DNA of 64,000 nucleotides from Streptosporangium album (GCF_014203795.1 NZ_JACHJU010000001.1:2480001-2544000), one strand, 5' to 3'. Shown: positions 26,547 through 36,860, counted from the first letter of the stretch. Notes: a model not told the origin generated them from the sequence alone. Numbers and translations: made by a program.

Positions 26547-27650
26547 CTAGCGGCCTAGCCAAATGCCCCTAATTCGCCCGACTTCCGACATTCTGCGCTC
26601 CGCTAGCCTATCGGCTGCGACGGCCGGGGGAACGCCATCCTCCGCCGCCGTGGCAAAAATCTTGAGAGTCGTGTCGTAGATCTGGGTTGCCTTTGCCTTG
26701 GCCCGCTCCATGTTGAACCCCTCGATCTCGTCCGCGACCTGGATGACGCCGCCGGAGTTGACCACGTAGTCAGGCGCGTAGAGGATGCCGCGGTCGGCGA
26801 GCTCCTTCTCCACCCCCGGGTGGGCCAGCTGGTTGTTCGCCCCGCCGCAGACGATCGTGGCGCGCAGCCGGGCGACCGTGTCGTCGTCCAGCGCCCCGCC
26901 GAGCGCACACGGCGCGTAGACGTCGATGTCGGCCGCGGTCAGCTCTCCCTGGTCGGCGACGACCTCGACGCCGGGGTGGCGCCGCCGGACCCGTTCGACC
27001 GCCTCCTCGCTGACGTCGCAGATCACCACCTCGGCACCGTCCTCGACGAGGTGGTCGACCAGACGGTGGCCCACCTTGCCCACGCCTTCGACGCCGACCC
27101 GCCTGCCGCGCAGCGCCGGCGCGCCGTAGGCGTGCTCGGCCGCGGCCCGCATGCCCTGGAACACACCGTAGGCGGTCAGGATCGACGAGTCGCCCGCTCC
27201 GCCGTGGGCCACCGTACGGCCGGTCACGTAAGAGCTCTCGCGGGCCACGATGTCCATGTCCTCGCTGTAGGTGCCCACGTCGCACGCGGTGAAGTAGCGG
27301 CCTCCCAGGGACTGCACGAACCGGCCGTAGGCGCGCAGCAGCGCCTCGCTCTTGTCCGTCGCCGGGTCGCCGATGATGACGGCCTTGCCGCCACCGAGGT
27401 CGAGGCCGGCCAGGGCGTTCTTGTAGGCCATCGCCCGCGAGAGGTTGAGCACGTCGGCCAGCGCCGCCTGCTCGCTCCCGTAGGGGTAGAACCTGGTGCC
27501 CCCGAGGCCTGGGCCGAGGGCGGTGTTGTAGATCGCGATGATCGCGTGGAGGCCGCTGCGCTCGTCGGAGCAGAAGACGACCTGCTCGTGTTTCGTCTGG
27601 CCGCTTGCGGGGCTGATGTCCTTGTGGGACAGCCCGAAGACGTCGGTCAC
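26547..27650 (-). CDS. vdh: Valine dehydrogenase
   Basis: 367-aa NAD-dependent Glu/Leu/Val dehydrogenase that converts valine and related amino acids to 2-oxo acids, the substrates of the Bkd complex at 10-13.7 kb. Conserved segments are [31 protein letters not shown] (catalytic Lys), [13 protein letters not shown] (nucleotide fold) and [15 protein letters not shown]. The GTG at 27650 follows GGGAG; an ATG at 27686 is the alternative. Streptomyces vdh is also found two genes from bldC. Confidence 0.9.
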   Translation of the reverse strand: MTDVFGLSHKDISPASGQTKHEQVVFCSDERSGLHAIIAIYNTALGPGLGGTRFYPYGSEQAALADVLNLSRAMAYKNALAGLDLGGGKAVIIGDPATDKSEALLRAYGRFVQSLGGRYFTACDVGTYSEDMDIVARESSYVTGRTVAHGGAGDSSILTAYGVFQGMRAAAEHAYGAPALRGRRVGVEGVGKVGHRLVDHLVEDGAEVVICDVSEEAVERVRRRHPGVEVVADQGELTAADIDVYAPCALGGALDDDTVARLRATIVCGGANNQLAHPGVEKELADRGILYAPDYVVNSGGVIQVADEIEGFNMERAKAKATQIYDTTLKIFATAAEDGVPPAVAADRLAERRMSEVGRIRGIWLGR

Positions 27651-27849
27651 GGTGGTGACTCCCGGTCGTCCGGTCCGCCGCTCCATCGCGGCGGAGATCA
27701 CTCTCAGCGTAACCACAACTTTGAGTGGAACGACGGAGGTTGTGGCTGGTTCTCCGCACCCGCGACGTCCCGGGACACGGTGGGCGGTACCCCGGCCGTC
27801 ACGTGGTCGATACCGGACAGCGGGGGGTTCTTCATGACACGATGCGGTC

Positions 27850-28707
27850 GTGCTGCCCTATGCCGCGTACCTCCGCGTCTATGAACCACTGGCCGCGTTC
27901 ACCCCGCCGGAACGCGTCTCGTGGGCCGCCTACGCCGAGGCGGCCGACCGCCCCCGCCGCGCGAGCGCGCTCCGCGCCGAGCACGGCGAGGCGGTCCGCC
28001 GCATCCTGGGGGTCCCCCCGGCCCCCGCACCCGCCCAGGAGAGCCCCAACGCCTATCTCAGGCGCGTGGAGGACGTCCTCTACGTCTGCCCCTGGCAGAG
28101 CAGGCTGAGATCGTGGCTGGCCTTCTCACGCTTCCGCGGGGCGACTCCGGAAAGGCTGATGGAGCGGTTCGTGCCGACCTCCGTCGCCGAGCAGACGGCC
28201 GACGACTTCGACAGGTTCAAGCGCCGCGGCGACTCGGCCTCCCTGCGCACCCACATCCGGACCTCGACATGGCACGTTCCGACCTCGTGGTTCGTCCCCT
28301 TCGACGGCAACGAGCGCTGGCTGGTCCTTGACGGGAGGGAGTCGCCCGGGGGCACGACCACCACGCGGAACCTGATCTACGTCACGTCCATGGCCCACGC
28401 TCGGCGCCGTAGCGCCCGCGCCCTGCAGATCGTCCGCAGGCACGTGGGCGCGGCCGCGGTGACCAGCGAGGTCGAGGACCTGGCTCGCTGGCTGGAGGAG
28501 TTCCATCCGCACTCGCTGGTGGAGCTCGACTACGGCGGCATCGTCCATCTCATGGACGACGAGAAGCTCCAGGACGACCAGTCGGTGGCGGAGCTCGGGG
28601 CGGCTCTGACGGGTCTGGAAACCGGCGAGGAAGAGTTGGCCTTCGCCATGTATAGGCGAGTTATCCTCCGCTGGCGATCAATACAACTTCTCGAATCAGC
28701 AAACTGA
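27850..28707 (+). CDS. Conserved hypothetical protein between vdh and bldC
   Basis: 285-aa soluble protein of unknown function beginning [22 protein letters not shown], with conserved-looking [20 protein letters not shown] and [19 protein letters not shown] segments. Genes of this kind lie between vdh and bldC in Streptomyces, which supports real coding. No catalytic motif is recognisable. Confidence 0.8.
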   Translation: MLPYAAYLRVYEPLAAFTPPERVSWAAYAEAADRPRRASALRAEHGEAVRRILGVPPAPAPAQESPNAYLRRVEDVLYVCPWQSRLRSWLAFSRFRGATPERLMERFVPTSVAEQTADDFDRFKRRGDSASLRTHIRTSTWHVPTSWFVPFDGNERWLVLDGRESPGGTTTTRNLIYVTSMAHARRRSARALQIVRRHVGAAAVTSEVEDLARWLEEFHPHSLVELDYGGIVHLMDDEKLQDDQSVAELGAALTGLETGEEELAFAMYRRVILRWRSIQLLESAN

Positions 28708-28755
28708 GTCGCAAATCATCCCTCTGACCTGCATAAGTAGTTCGGTCGATGACCG

Positions 28756-28816
28756 GCGACACGTCTACGAACTGAGTAGTTTGCCGTTTTCGCTGCGATA
28801 CCACGAAACGTGTCGC
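28756..28816. promoter_or_regulatory. Inverted repeat in the bldC upstream region
   Basis: GCGACACGT at 28756 and its exact complement at 28808, with a TAGAAT-like -10 hexamer just after. This sits in the 319-bp gap before bldC, which otherwise shows no gene. A role in bldC control is inferred from position. Confidence 0.4.
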
Positions 28817-29026
28817 TAGAATCACCGAGCGTGACAACAACAGGTACACATGAGAGATGAGCCACTCAAAGGCTCGCCAATCGCTCTACGTGGCTGTATG
28901 GTCACATCGGGTGATGCCGCATATGGCCCGAACAGCCGCACGCAAGGGGCCATAGGGGGACATCCGTGACAAGCGTCAAGTCGCAGGATCGCTGTCGCCG
29001 GTCCACATGGAGGAGAGGCCGCACAA

Positions 29027-29230
29027 ATGTCAGCTCGTACACCCGAGGCAGAGCCGCTGCTCACCCCGGCGGAGGTCGCAACCATGTTCCGCGTCGATCC
29101 CAAGACCGTTACGCGGTGGGCGAAGGCCGGCAAGTTGACGTCCATCCGCACTCTGGGTGGGCACCGCCGCTACCGGGAGACCGAGGTTCGCGCGCTGCTG
29201 GCGGGGATTCCGCAGCAGCGCTCTGAGTAA
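29027..29230 (+). CDS. bldC: Developmental regulator BldC
   Basis: 67-aa MerR-like single-HTH DNA-binding protein, nearly identical in pattern to Streptomyces BldC (LLTPAEVATMFRVDPKTV, then TSIRTLGGHRRYRE). In Streptomyces it delays entry into development by repressing differentiation genes. It implies a sporulating, filamentous host. Start ATG preceded by GGAGAGG. Confidence 0.95.
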   Translation: MSARTPEAEPLLTPAEVATMFRVDPKTVTRWAKAGKLTSIRTLGGHRRYRETEVRALLAGIPQQRSE

Positions 29231-29381
29231 GACGGGGATCTTCTAGGGGGAAACAGATGCGCGCTCATCACGTGAGCGCGCAGGCCATACGCGTTGTTTG
29301 TGGGGAGCGGCGTCGCCCGCCCGGCGCCGCCCCGGCATCGTCTCCGTCCGGCTTCCGCCGATTCTCCCGGCGACACGACCG

Positions 29382-30080
29382 TTACGGCGCGGGTTCCCCC
29401 GCCAGGTCGCCGAGGAGCTGCCCGGCCTGCGGATCGCGAGCCGCGGCCACTCTGAGCAGTGCCACCATCTGACCGACCAGCATGCCCTCAAGCTCCGCCC
29501 GTTCGATGTCCCGGTGTTCCAGCCAGTCGAGGCCGGCCGTCTCGACGGAGGCGATCCACGAACGCAGGGTGATGCGGAGCACGGGCCCCGGCTCGTGGAC
29601 CCCCATCCGGCTCATGACGAGGCGGAACAGCCGGCGCCGGACGCTGTCGACGATCTCACCGATCTCGCCGCTGCGGTTGGCGGGACCACCCCTGAGCAGT
29701 GCGGCGAAGCCCGCCGCGCGCTCCTCGACGAAGTCGAAGTAACACCCCAGCCCGGTGGCGAGCCCGTCGATCGGGCGGCCGCCCTCAAGGGGCCGGAGCC
29801 GCGCCTCCAGCTGCGCCGCGGCACCCCTCAGCGCGGCGACGTAGAGCTCCTGCTTGCCGCCGAAGTAGTGGTAGACCAGGGCCCGCGACGCTCCGGCCGC
29901 CGACGCCACGTCGTCGATCGAGACATCCTCGGCATCACGCTTGCTGAACAGCTCCAGGGCCGCCGCCATGAGCTCCTCACGACGCTGGTCCACGCTGAGT
30001 CTGCGCCGCGCCGGCCGCGTGCCCTCCGTCGCGGGGACGTCCTGCTCGGCCGCTCCGGATGTCGAACCCACACTCCGCAC
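29382..30080 (-). CDS. TetR-family transcriptional regulator
   Basis: 232-aa protein with a basic N-terminal leader and an HTH (SIDDVASAAGASRALVYHYFGGKQELY). The C-terminal region is all-helical. GTG start. It is divergent from the LacI-type regulator; target unknown. Confidence 0.85.
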   Translation of the reverse strand: MRSVGSTSGAAEQDVPATEGTRPARRRLSVDQRREELMAAALELFSKRDAEDVSIDDVASAAGASRALVYHYFGGKQELYVAALRGAAAQLEARLRPLEGGRPIDGLATGLGCYFDFVEERAAGFAALLRGGPANRSGEIGEIVDSVRRRLFRLVMSRMGVHEPGPVLRITLRSWIASVETAGLDWLEHRDIERAELEGMLVGQMVALLRVAAARDPQAGQLLGDLAGEPAP

Positions 30081-30206
30081 ACTATCGGAGTCGATCGTGG
30101 CGACGACGACATCAAGATCGGAGTTCCCTTAGGCGGAAGCCGTACCCCATTCGGAACTCGATCGTTTTGAGTGACAGGTGCCCATCCACCATCCCGGGGG
30201 AGAGCC

Positions 30207-31292
30207 ATGTCAGGACCACCGGTCAACACCACCGTCATCCGAACCCGCCGGTTCGCCGAACCCGTCTCGCCGAATGACCACGGCCCACGTCCGCGGCCCA
30301 CGATCCGCAACGTGGCCGAGCGAGCCGGTGTCTCCAAATCGCTGGTCTCGCTCGTTCTGCGCGGCTCGCCGCACGTGAGCGAGCATCGCCGGCAGGCCGT
30401 GCTCCAGGCGGCCAGAGAGCTCGGCTACCGGCCCAACGCGGTCGCACGCAGCCTGGTCGAAGGCCGCACACACCTGGTCGGGGCGCTCGTCGCCGACCTG
30501 CACAACCCTTTCTACGCCGAATTCCTGGACGGCCTGCAGGAGAGCCTGCACGGCGACGGCCTCCGGCTTCTCATCGGCAACAGCCAGTGGGATCCGGCCT
30601 TCGAGGTCGAGGCGGTCGAGGCGTTCCTGGAACTACGGGTGGACGGTCTCGTCCTGCTCGGCATAGCGCCCACCAGCGAGACGCTCATCGAGGCCACCGG
30701 CTACACGCCGACGGTCGTGGTGGGCGAGCGCGACATCGACCTCGGCGGCGTGGACATCGTCGCGGACGACGACCAGCTGGGCGCCCGCCTGGCCATCGAC
30801 CATCTCGTCTCCCTCGGCCACCGCAGGATCGCCCACATCGAGGGCACCCGCTCCTCGTCCGGGCGGTTCCGCTGCGAGGGCTACCTGGTCGCGATGCGCA
30901 GGCACGCGCTGGCGCCGTACATCATGGTCGAGCAGGGTGACTGCACCGAGGAGGGCGGCGCGGCGGCGGCACGGAGCCTGCTCACCCGCACCCCCCGACC
31001 CAGCGCGATCTTCGCCTCCAACGACGCGGTCGCCATGGGCGTGCTCTCCGCGGCGGCCGAGCTGGGCCTGCGGGTGCCCGAGGACCTCTCCGTGATCGGA
31101 TACGACAACACCCACCTCTCGGGGACCTCGGCGATCTCGCTGACAACCGTCGACCAGCCCCGCCGCGCCATGGGCCGCTCGGCCGCGGCCCTGCTCAGCG
31201 ACCGGATCGGTGATCCCGGTAAGGCCTCGCGCCTGCGCCAGGTCACTCCCGAACTCGTCGCACGGCGCAGCACGGGCCCCGCCAAGGAGTGA
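30207..31292 (+). CDS. LacI-family transcriptional regulator
   Basis: 361-aa regulator. The HTH lies at about residues 31-55 (TIRNVAERAGVSKSLVSLVLRG), followed by the hinge region and a periplasmic-binding-protein-like ligand domain with HRRIAHIEGTRSSSGRFRCEGY and FASNDAVAMGVLSAAAELG. It probably senses a sugar or sugar derivative, but no transporter or catabolic gene is next to it. ATG at 30207 after GGGGGAG. Confidence 0.9.
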   Translation: MSGPPVNTTVIRTRRFAEPVSPNDHGPRPRPTIRNVAERAGVSKSLVSLVLRGSPHVSEHRRQAVLQAARELGYRPNAVARSLVEGRTHLVGALVADLHNPFYAEFLDGLQESLHGDGLRLLIGNSQWDPAFEVEAVEAFLELRVDGLVLLGIAPTSETLIEATGYTPTVVVGERDIDLGGVDIVADDDQLGARLAIDHLVSLGHRRIAHIEGTRSSSGRFRCEGYLVAMRRHALAPYIMVEQGDCTEEGGAAAARSLLTRTPRPSAIFASNDAVAMGVLSAAAELGLRVPEDLSVIGYDNTHLSGTSAISLTTVDQPRRAMGRSAAALLSDRIGDPGKASRLRQVTPELVARRSTGPAKE

Positions 31293-31413
31293 GGGACCCG
31301 CCTGGAGCGTTACACAATGCCCAGGCGGGCTCCAAGTCCTCGCCAAAACCAGGTCAACCATCGACGTGGCTGCAGGGCCCCGGTGTTGACTCCGGTGTGA
31401 CGAGGGGGTAATA

Positions 31414-31662
31414 ATGCGCGATCCAGAACTGGTTTCATGCGCCCAGCGCGCGGCCGCCGAGCTTGAGCGGGCGTGGGCGCACTGGCGGGCCGCCCGAGGC
31501 CGGAACGGGGATGCCGGTGCCGAATCCGTGGCGAGCTACGTGGCCCATTCGATCGACCACCCATGGGGGCGTCCACGGGTGGTGCTCGGGCTGGACGCCG
31601 AGGACGCCAGAGAGCTCGCCTCCCTCCTGCAGAAGCTGGAGGCGGGGGAGCACGTCTGGTGA
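31414..31662 (+). CDS. Small hypothetical protein
   Basis: 82-aa acidic, helical protein (SCAQRAAAELERAWAHWRAARG; DAEDARELASLLQKLEAGEHVW). GAGGGGG precedes the ATG. No family recognised; related short proteins occur in actinomycetes. Confidence 0.6.
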   Translation: MRDPELVSCAQRAAAELERAWAHWRAARGRNGDAGAESVASYVAHSIDHPWGRPRVVLGLDAEDARELASLLQKLEAGEHVW

Positions 31663-31718
31663 TGACGGCCGAGTCGCGTAGGTTGGATGGTTGACGGACT
31701 CCTTCGAGGGGGATCAGC

Positions 31719-32570
31719 GTGACCAGCAAAGCATTCGTGGCAGCCCTTGCGTTGTGCGGCCTGAGCGCCGCGGCCTGCGGCGGCGCTGTCAACGGCGCCA
31801 CGGCGAGTTCGGTGCGGAACGACGGGCCCGTCTCATCGGCCACCCCCCAGGCGACCCACGCGGCCTCGGCCGCCACGCCCGCTCCGGCGGCGGGCAAGAG
31901 CGTGCCGGCCGAACCGTTGCGCGGCAAGGTCGTGGTCGTCGACCCGGGCCACAACGGGCTCAACTACAAATACCCCTCGAAGATCAACAAGCAGGTTGAC
32001 GTCCTGACCCAGCACAAGGCCTGCGACACCACCGGCACCGCCACCGACAGCGGCTACAGCGAGGCGGCCTTCACCTGGGACGTCGCCCAGCGCCTGGCCA
32101 AGATCCTCAAGGAGCGCGGGGCGACGGTGAAGCTGACCAGGACCAGCAACTCCGGCGTGGGCCCGTGCATCACCCAGCGCGCGGCGATCGGCAACAAGGC
32201 CAAGGCGGACGCGGCGATCTCGATCCACGCCGACGGCGCGCCCGCGGCCGGCCACGGCTTCCACGTGATCATGCCGAAGAAGATCGGCGGACCGGTGGAC
32301 CCGGTGGTGGGGAAATCCAGGGAGCTCGGCATCGACGTCCGCAACTCCATCAAATCCGTCGCCGGCCAGCCCTACTCCACCTACATCGGCAACAAGGCCC
32401 TGGACTTCCGCGACGACCTCGGCGGACTGAACCTCTCCACGGTTCCCAAGGTCTTCGTCGAGAGCGGCAACATGCGCAACCCGGGCGACGCGGCCGAGTT
32501 CCGGTCTCCGGCGTTCCGCCAGAAGCTGGCGCTCGCCCTCGCCGACGGGATACAGGCCTACCTCAACTAG
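31719..32570 (+). CDS. Exported N-acetylmuramoyl-L-alanine amidase (Amidase_3)
   Basis: 283-aa cell-wall hydrolase cleaving the MurNAc-L-Ala bond. It has a signal peptide with a possible lipobox (LSAAAC), an Ala/Thr linker, then a zinc amidase_3 domain from about residue 68: VVVDPGHNG (Zn His), SEAAFTWDVAQ (Zn Glu region), ADAAISIHADG (Zn His), and VFVESGNM with the catalytic Glu. GTG start after GAGGGGGA. Likely role in cell separation or wall turnover, alongside the hexosaminidase downstream. Confidence 0.9.
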   Translation: MTSKAFVAALALCGLSAAACGGAVNGATASSVRNDGPVSSATPQATHAASAATPAPAAGKSVPAEPLRGKVVVVDPGHNGLNYKYPSKINKQVDVLTQHKACDTTGTATDSGYSEAAFTWDVAQRLAKILKERGATVKLTRTSNSGVGPCITQRAAIGNKAKADAAISIHADGAPAAGHGFHVIMPKKIGGPVDPVVGKSRELGIDVRNSIKSVAGQPYSTYIGNKALDFRDDLGGLNLSTVPKVFVESGNMRNPGDAAEFRSPAFRQKLALALADGIQAYLN

Positions 32571-32605
32571 CGCGCGTTCTCGCCCTACTTGGCATGATCT
32601 GAGGC

Positions 32606-34243
32606 ATGACTGACCTTCTGCCACACCCTGCCGTCTTTCAGCCTGCCCGTGGTTCCTTCCCGCTCTCGCCCGGCGCCTCCGTCTCCGGTCCCGCCGAACT
32701 CGTGGACGGAGTACGGCCGGCGCTGGCCGTACTCGACCTGCGGCCCGCGGAGACGGGGGCGGTCGTGGTGGAACGGGACGTGTCGCTGGGCGCGGAGGCG
32801 TACACGCTGGAGATGACGGCCGAGGGGGTGCGGATCACCGCCGGAGACCGTGCCGGGGCGTTCTACGCGGGCCAGACGCTACGGCAGCTCCTTCCCGACG
32901 GAGCGTTCCGGACGGTCGGGAAGGCCGGCTGGACCGTCCCGTGCGGCCGGGTGGAGGACGCCCCCCGGTTCTCCTGGCGCGGCGTGCACCTGGATGTGGC
33001 GCGGCACTTCATGCCCAAGCGCGAGGTGCTCCGGATGGTCGACATCATGGCCGTGCACAAGCTGAACCGGCTCCATCTGCACCTGGTGGACGACCAGGGG
33101 TGGCGGGTCGAGAGCCGGGTCGCCCCCAGGTTGCACCAGGTGGCCTCCCACCGGCCGCGCACGATCACCAGCCGCCGCAGGGAGGACCCCGTCTACGACG
33201 ACGTGCCGCACGGCGGCTACTACACGCTGGACGACCTCGCCGAGATCGCCGCCTACGCCCGTGCCCGGGCGGTGACGATCGTGCCCGAGATCGACGTGCC
33301 GGGACACGCCTCGGCGATCCTCGCGGCCTACCCCTCGCTCGACGCGCGGGCCACCGGGGGCCGGGAACCCGAGCCGTTCGGCGTGCTGGACCGCTGGGGC
33401 ATCTCCCCCGCGATCCTGTCCCCGCTCCCCCCGACGGTCGACTTCCTGACCGCGGTGATCGACGAGATGCTCGGTGCGCTGGGCGAGACGCCGTATGTGC
33501 ACATCGGCGGGGACGAGTGCGTGCTCGACGACTGGGCCGCCGCACCGGAGATCGTCGCCTTCCAGGAGGAGCTCGGCCTTGCGAGCCTGAGCGACCTGCA
33601 CGCCTGGTTCCTGCGCCGGCTGGCGGACGTGCTCGCCGAGCGGGGCAGCCGGGCGGTCGTCTGGGACGAGGCCTTCGTCAGCGGCATGCTGCGACCCGAC
33701 ACCATCGTGATGCCGTGGCGCGGAATGGGGGTGGCCCTGCGTGCGGCCGAGGCCGGGTACGACGTCGTGCAGACGCCGGTCTCCCCCCTCTACTTCGACT
33801 ACGCCGAGGCCGCCTCCGAGGATGAGCCGCTCGCCATCGGCGAAACGACCACTGTGGCGGACGTCGCGGCCTTCGACCCGGCGCCGGAGTCCTGGACGGC
33901 CGGGCAGCGCGAGCGCGTGCTGGGGGCGCAGTTCCAGCTCTGGAGCGAGTATCTGCCGGACGGCCGGGCGGTGGACTACCGGGCCTGGCCCCGGGGCTGC
34001 GCGCTGGCCGAGGTCGCCTGGTCGGGCTCGGCCGGTCCCGGATTCGACTCCCGGCTCGAAGGACATCTGGGCCGCCTGGACGCGATGGGGGTGGAGTATC
34101 GCCCCGCTGCCGGCCCGCGCCCCTGGCAGCGTGGCGGCTCCGGTCGCCGCGCCCACCGCCCCGGGGCCGTCAGTGTGGAGGCGACCATGAAGCGCCTGGA
34201 GGAGCTGACCCACCTGGCGGACTCGACCCGGCCGAGCATGTGA
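32606..34243 (+). CDS. Beta-N-acetylhexosaminidase (GH20)
   Basis: 545-aa GH20 enzyme releasing terminal GlcNAc/GalNAc. An N-terminal GH20b-like domain (1-115) precedes the TIM barrel with GVHLDVARHFMPK, LHLHLVDDQGWR, IVPEIDVPGH and the catalytic Asp-Glu pair in HIGGDEC. No signal peptide is seen, so it is probably cytoplasmic. It begins 35 bp after the amidase and may act with it on wall fragments or chitin oligomers. Confidence 0.92.
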   Translation: MTDLLPHPAVFQPARGSFPLSPGASVSGPAELVDGVRPALAVLDLRPAETGAVVVERDVSLGAEAYTLEMTAEGVRITAGDRAGAFYAGQTLRQLLPDGAFRTVGKAGWTVPCGRVEDAPRFSWRGVHLDVARHFMPKREVLRMVDIMAVHKLNRLHLHLVDDQGWRVESRVAPRLHQVASHRPRTITSRRREDPVYDDVPHGGYYTLDDLAEIAAYARARAVTIVPEIDVPGHASAILAAYPSLDARATGGREPEPFGVLDRWGISPAILSPLPPTVDFLTAVIDEMLGALGETPYVHIGGDECVLDDWAAAPEIVAFQEELGLASLSDLHAWFLRRLADVLAERGSRAVVWDEAFVSGMLRPDTIVMPWRGMGVALRAAEAGYDVVQTPVSPLYFDYAEAASEDEPLAIGETTTVADVAAFDPAPESWTAGQRERVLGAQFQLWSEYLPDGRAVDYRAWPRGCALAEVAWSGSAGPGFDSRLEGHLGRLDAMGVEYRPAAGPRPWQRGGSGRRAHRPGAVSVEATMKRLEELTHLADSTRPSM

Positions 34244-34404
34244 CTCGCCCGCCCGGTGTGGCGGCGGTGAGCCCCGGCTCCCGATGAGCGCGGGGCGACG
34301 GGCTGCGCCCCGGGCGGTGCCGCCCGGGGCGCAGCCGTACGGCGGGCACGGGCACCGGCCGGGACGCAACCCCTGGGGCAGTCAGGGCATCGGGAGGCCG
34401 TCCG

Positions 34405-34608
34405 TCAGACGGCCACCTCGTAGCCGGCCTCCCTGATGGCGGCACGGATGGCGGCATCGTCGGGAGAGGCGCCGGAGACGTCCACCCGGCCGCTCGCCAG
34501 ATCGACGTCGACCTCCGTGACGCCGGGAACCTCGGCGACCTCTTCCTTGACCGAGCTCACGCAGTGGCCGCAGGTCATGCCGGTGACCGTGTATGTGCTC
34601 ACGCTCAT
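34405..34608 (-). CDS. copZ: Heavy-metal-associated (CopZ-like) protein
   Basis: 67-aa ferredoxin-like metal chaperone with the GMTCGHC metal-binding motif near residue 12. It would carry Cu(I) to a CopA-type ATPase, which is not in this window. ATG start after GGAGG. Confidence 0.85.
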   Translation of the reverse strand: MSVSTYTVTGMTCGHCVSSVKEEVAEVPGVTEVDVDLASGRVDVSGASPDDAAIRAAIREAGYEVAV

Positions 34609-34650
34609 CGCGCGCCTCCAAAGTCGAAAACCACCCGCACAGGATAGTGC

Positions 34651-35718
34651 TCAGGTCGCGGTGCGGCCGATGATCTCGCGCAACTCGGTGGCGCCGTGCC
34701 GGCGGAGGCGGCGCGACAGCCCGCGATGGATGCGATGGGCCCACAGAGGACCCTCGTAAATCAACGCGCTGTAGCCCTGGACCAGGGTGGCGCCGGCGAG
34801 CAGGCGCTCCCAGACGTCGTCCACGTTCTCGACGCCACCGACGGAGATGAGCACCAGGCGGTCGCCCACCCGGGCGCGCAACCTGCGCAGCACCTGCAGA
34901 GAGCGGGCCTTCAGCGGACGTCCCGACAGTCCGCCGGTCTCGGTGCTGGAGACGCCCTCACGGCTGATCGTGGTGTTGGTCGCGATGATGCCGTCAAGCC
35001 CGAGCTCAAGGGCCAGGTCGGCGACCGCGTCCACATCGTCGTCGGCCAGGTCGGGGGCGATCTTGACCAGCAGCGGGGTGCGCCTGGGGGTGCTGTCGGC
35101 GACCTCCTTGACCGCCCTGAGCAGGGGGCGCAGGAGGTCGACCGCCTGGAGGTCGCGCAGGCCGGGAGTGTTCGGCGAGCTGACGTTGACGACCAGGTAG
35201 TCGGCCAGCGGGGCCAGCTCCCTGGCGCTGGCCACGTAGTCGTGGACGGCCTCCGCCTCGGGCACGACCTTGGTCTTGCCGATGTTGACGCCGACGACCG
35301 CCGGAACGCCGCGGGGCCTGGCCAGCACGCGGGCCGCGGCGCTCGCCCCGGCGTTGTTGAAGCCCATCCGGTTGATGATCGCCCGGTCCCTGATGAGGCG
35401 GAACAGCCGGGGTCTGGCGTTGCCGGGCTGGGCGTGCGCGGTGATCGTGCCGACCTCGACGTGGCTGAAGCCGAGTGCGGACATGGCCTCCACGCAGCGG
35501 GCGTCCTTGTCGAAGCCCGCCGCCAGCCCGAACGGGCCGGGGAAGTGCACGCCGAAGGCCTGCACGCGGAGGGCGGGGTCGCGTGGCGCGAGGCGGCGGT
35601 GGACGAGCCGCTTGACCACCGGCGTCGCCGAGAGGAGGCGGAGCGCGCCGAGCGTCAGATGGTGCGCATCCTCCGCGTCGAAGCGGCTGAGGACCTGCGT
35701 GAACACGAATCGATACAT
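34651..35718 (-). CDS. pyrD: Dihydroorotate dehydrogenase (quinone)
   Basis: 355-aa class-2 membrane-associated flavoprotein of pyrimidine synthesis. Landmarks: [15 protein letters not shown], the MGFNNAGA segment, [14 protein letters not shown] with the catalytic serine, and [15 protein letters not shown] at 35721 is directly in front of the chosen ATG. Unlinked to other pyr genes here. Confidence 0.94.
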   Translation of the reverse strand: MYRFVFTQVLSRFDAEDAHHLTLGALRLLSATPVVKRLVHRRLAPRDPALRVQAFGVHFPGPFGLAAGFDKDARCVEAMSALGFSHVEVGTITAHAQPGNARPRLFRLIRDRAIINRMGFNNAGASAAARVLARPRGVPAVVGVNIGKTKVVPEAEAVHDYVASARELAPLADYLVVNVSSPNTPGLRDLQAVDLLRPLLRAVKEVADSTPRRTPLLVKIAPDLADDDVDAVADLALELGLDGIIATNTTISREGVSSTETGGLSGRPLKARSLQVLRRLRARVGDRLVLISVGGVENVDDVWERLLAGATLVQGYSALIYEGPLWAHRIHRGLSRRLRRHGATELREIIGRTAT

Positions 35719-35782
35719 CACCGATCAGGTTAGTCCCCCGGCGGAGCGGGGTCGGCGCCGGCCGCCGGTGGCGTGAGCACGA

Positions 35783-36031
35783 TCACAACAATTCACCGGT
35801 TCCCTCACCGAGCACCTCGGCCGCGAGGTCGGCCACCCGGCGACGGCTATCCCTGGCCTGCTTGCGCAGGCCGGTGAAGGCCTGGGCCGCGGTGAGATCG
35901 TGTTTGCCCATCAGGTAGCCGACGGCCCGCTCGATGACCACCTCAAGCTGATGGACTATGCCTGTCGAGGCAGAGGTCGTCTGGAGCCGTCTCAGGCTTG
36001 CGACCAGCACTTCCGGGTCGATATGCATCAT
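35783..36031 (-). CDS. ANTAR-domain protein (remnant of a GAF-ANTAR regulator)
   Basis: 82-aa ORF consisting only of an ANTAR RNA-binding output domain (VVIERAVGYLMGKHDLTAAQAFTGLRKQAR). ANTAR proteins bind dual hairpins and prevent transcription termination. The sensor half encoded just upstream in the same frame is separated by two stop codons and damaged (see 36075-36345). The ORF may still be translated from its own ATG, but probably lost its sensory control. Confidence 0.65.
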   Translation of the reverse strand: MMHIDPEVLVASLRRLQTTSASTGIVHQLEVVIERAVGYLMGKHDLTAAQAFTGLRKQARDSRRRVADLAAEVLGEGTGELL

Positions 36032-36074
36032 ATGTGTAGCGCATTTCAGCGTCGGCCTGGTTGCTTGACATGTT

Positions 36075-36345
36075 CACTACGACTGACCAGGAATGGGCGG
36101 CTTATGGGCGAGGGTCTGCAGGACCGTCACCATGAGCTCGCCGAGACGCTCTCCGGCCTGGATTTTCGCGGGCTGCCATCCGCGGCCGGCCCGGTCGTAG
36201 AAGTTCAGAACACCGATCAGCCGGTCCGCTCCTGCACCAGCTCCAACTGCCGGCCACTGTCATCGGAGCCGGCGACCGCGCGCAACCGGTCGTGGTCGTC
36301 GACCAGCATCAGTGCCGTGCGGCGACTCCAGCCAAGCGGTCTCCG
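36075..36345 (-). pseudogene. Decayed GAF sensor half of the GAF-ANTAR regulator
   Basis: Reading leftwards, one frame gives TALMLVDDHDRLRAVAGSDD and RQLELVQERTG, the start of a GAF domain. It then stops, and another frame gives LIGVLNFYDRAGRGWQPAKI and AGERLGELMVTVLQTLAHK, the end of the same domain. About 40 residues of the middle are missing at the junction. The second part ends in TAG TGA and is in frame with the ANTAR ORF 15 codons on. Confidence 0.7.
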
Positions 36346-36425
36346 GCACCGTCCGCCCACAGACCGCGCGCCGCTGGCAATTGATCGTTAAGTGTTCGGC
36401 AAGTTGGGGGCGGCAGAGTGGGGAC

Positions 36426-36809
36426 ATGAACAACTTGTCACGTTCTGCCCTCGTCCGTCGGCGCCGCACGCTGGCACATGTCGTGCTCCGCGATATGGCG
36501 GAGACCGGCAACACCACCGTACCCGCGTGGTGGGACTCCGAAATCCAGCGGGAGTTCGGTGGCCTGGGCGGATTCCTGTCCGAGTTGAGCCGCCAGTGGT
36601 GGACGGCCTATTCCGCGCACCTGGACGCGCTGATCGAACTCGGCGCGGACGACCCCGCCCAGGCGTGGACCGACGTCACCGAGCAGATGCCGCATCTGCG
36701 GGCCGCGCTCGACGCCTACACCGACGAGTCCGCCCTCGCCGAGGCCGAGCGGCGCCACTGCGACGTACTGCGCTGGACCACCCGGCGCGAGAGCCGTCAC
36801 GCCGCCTGA
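36426..36809 (+). CDS. Hypothetical protein
   Basis: 127-aa helical protein starting MNNLSRSALVRRRRTLAHVVL, with Trp-rich WWDSEIQREFGGLGGFLSELSRQWW. No signal peptide, membrane helix or known motif is visible. Codon usage fits the host. Confidence 0.6.
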   Translation: MNNLSRSALVRRRRTLAHVVLRDMAETGNTTVPAWWDSEIQREFGGLGGFLSELSRQWWTAYSAHLDALIELGADDPAQAWTDVTEQMPHLRAALDAYTDESALAEAERRHCDVLRWTTRRESRHAA

Positions 36810-36860
36810 ACTCCGCTCCCGGACTATGCATATCCGCCTGTCATCGGGTAACGATGAACG

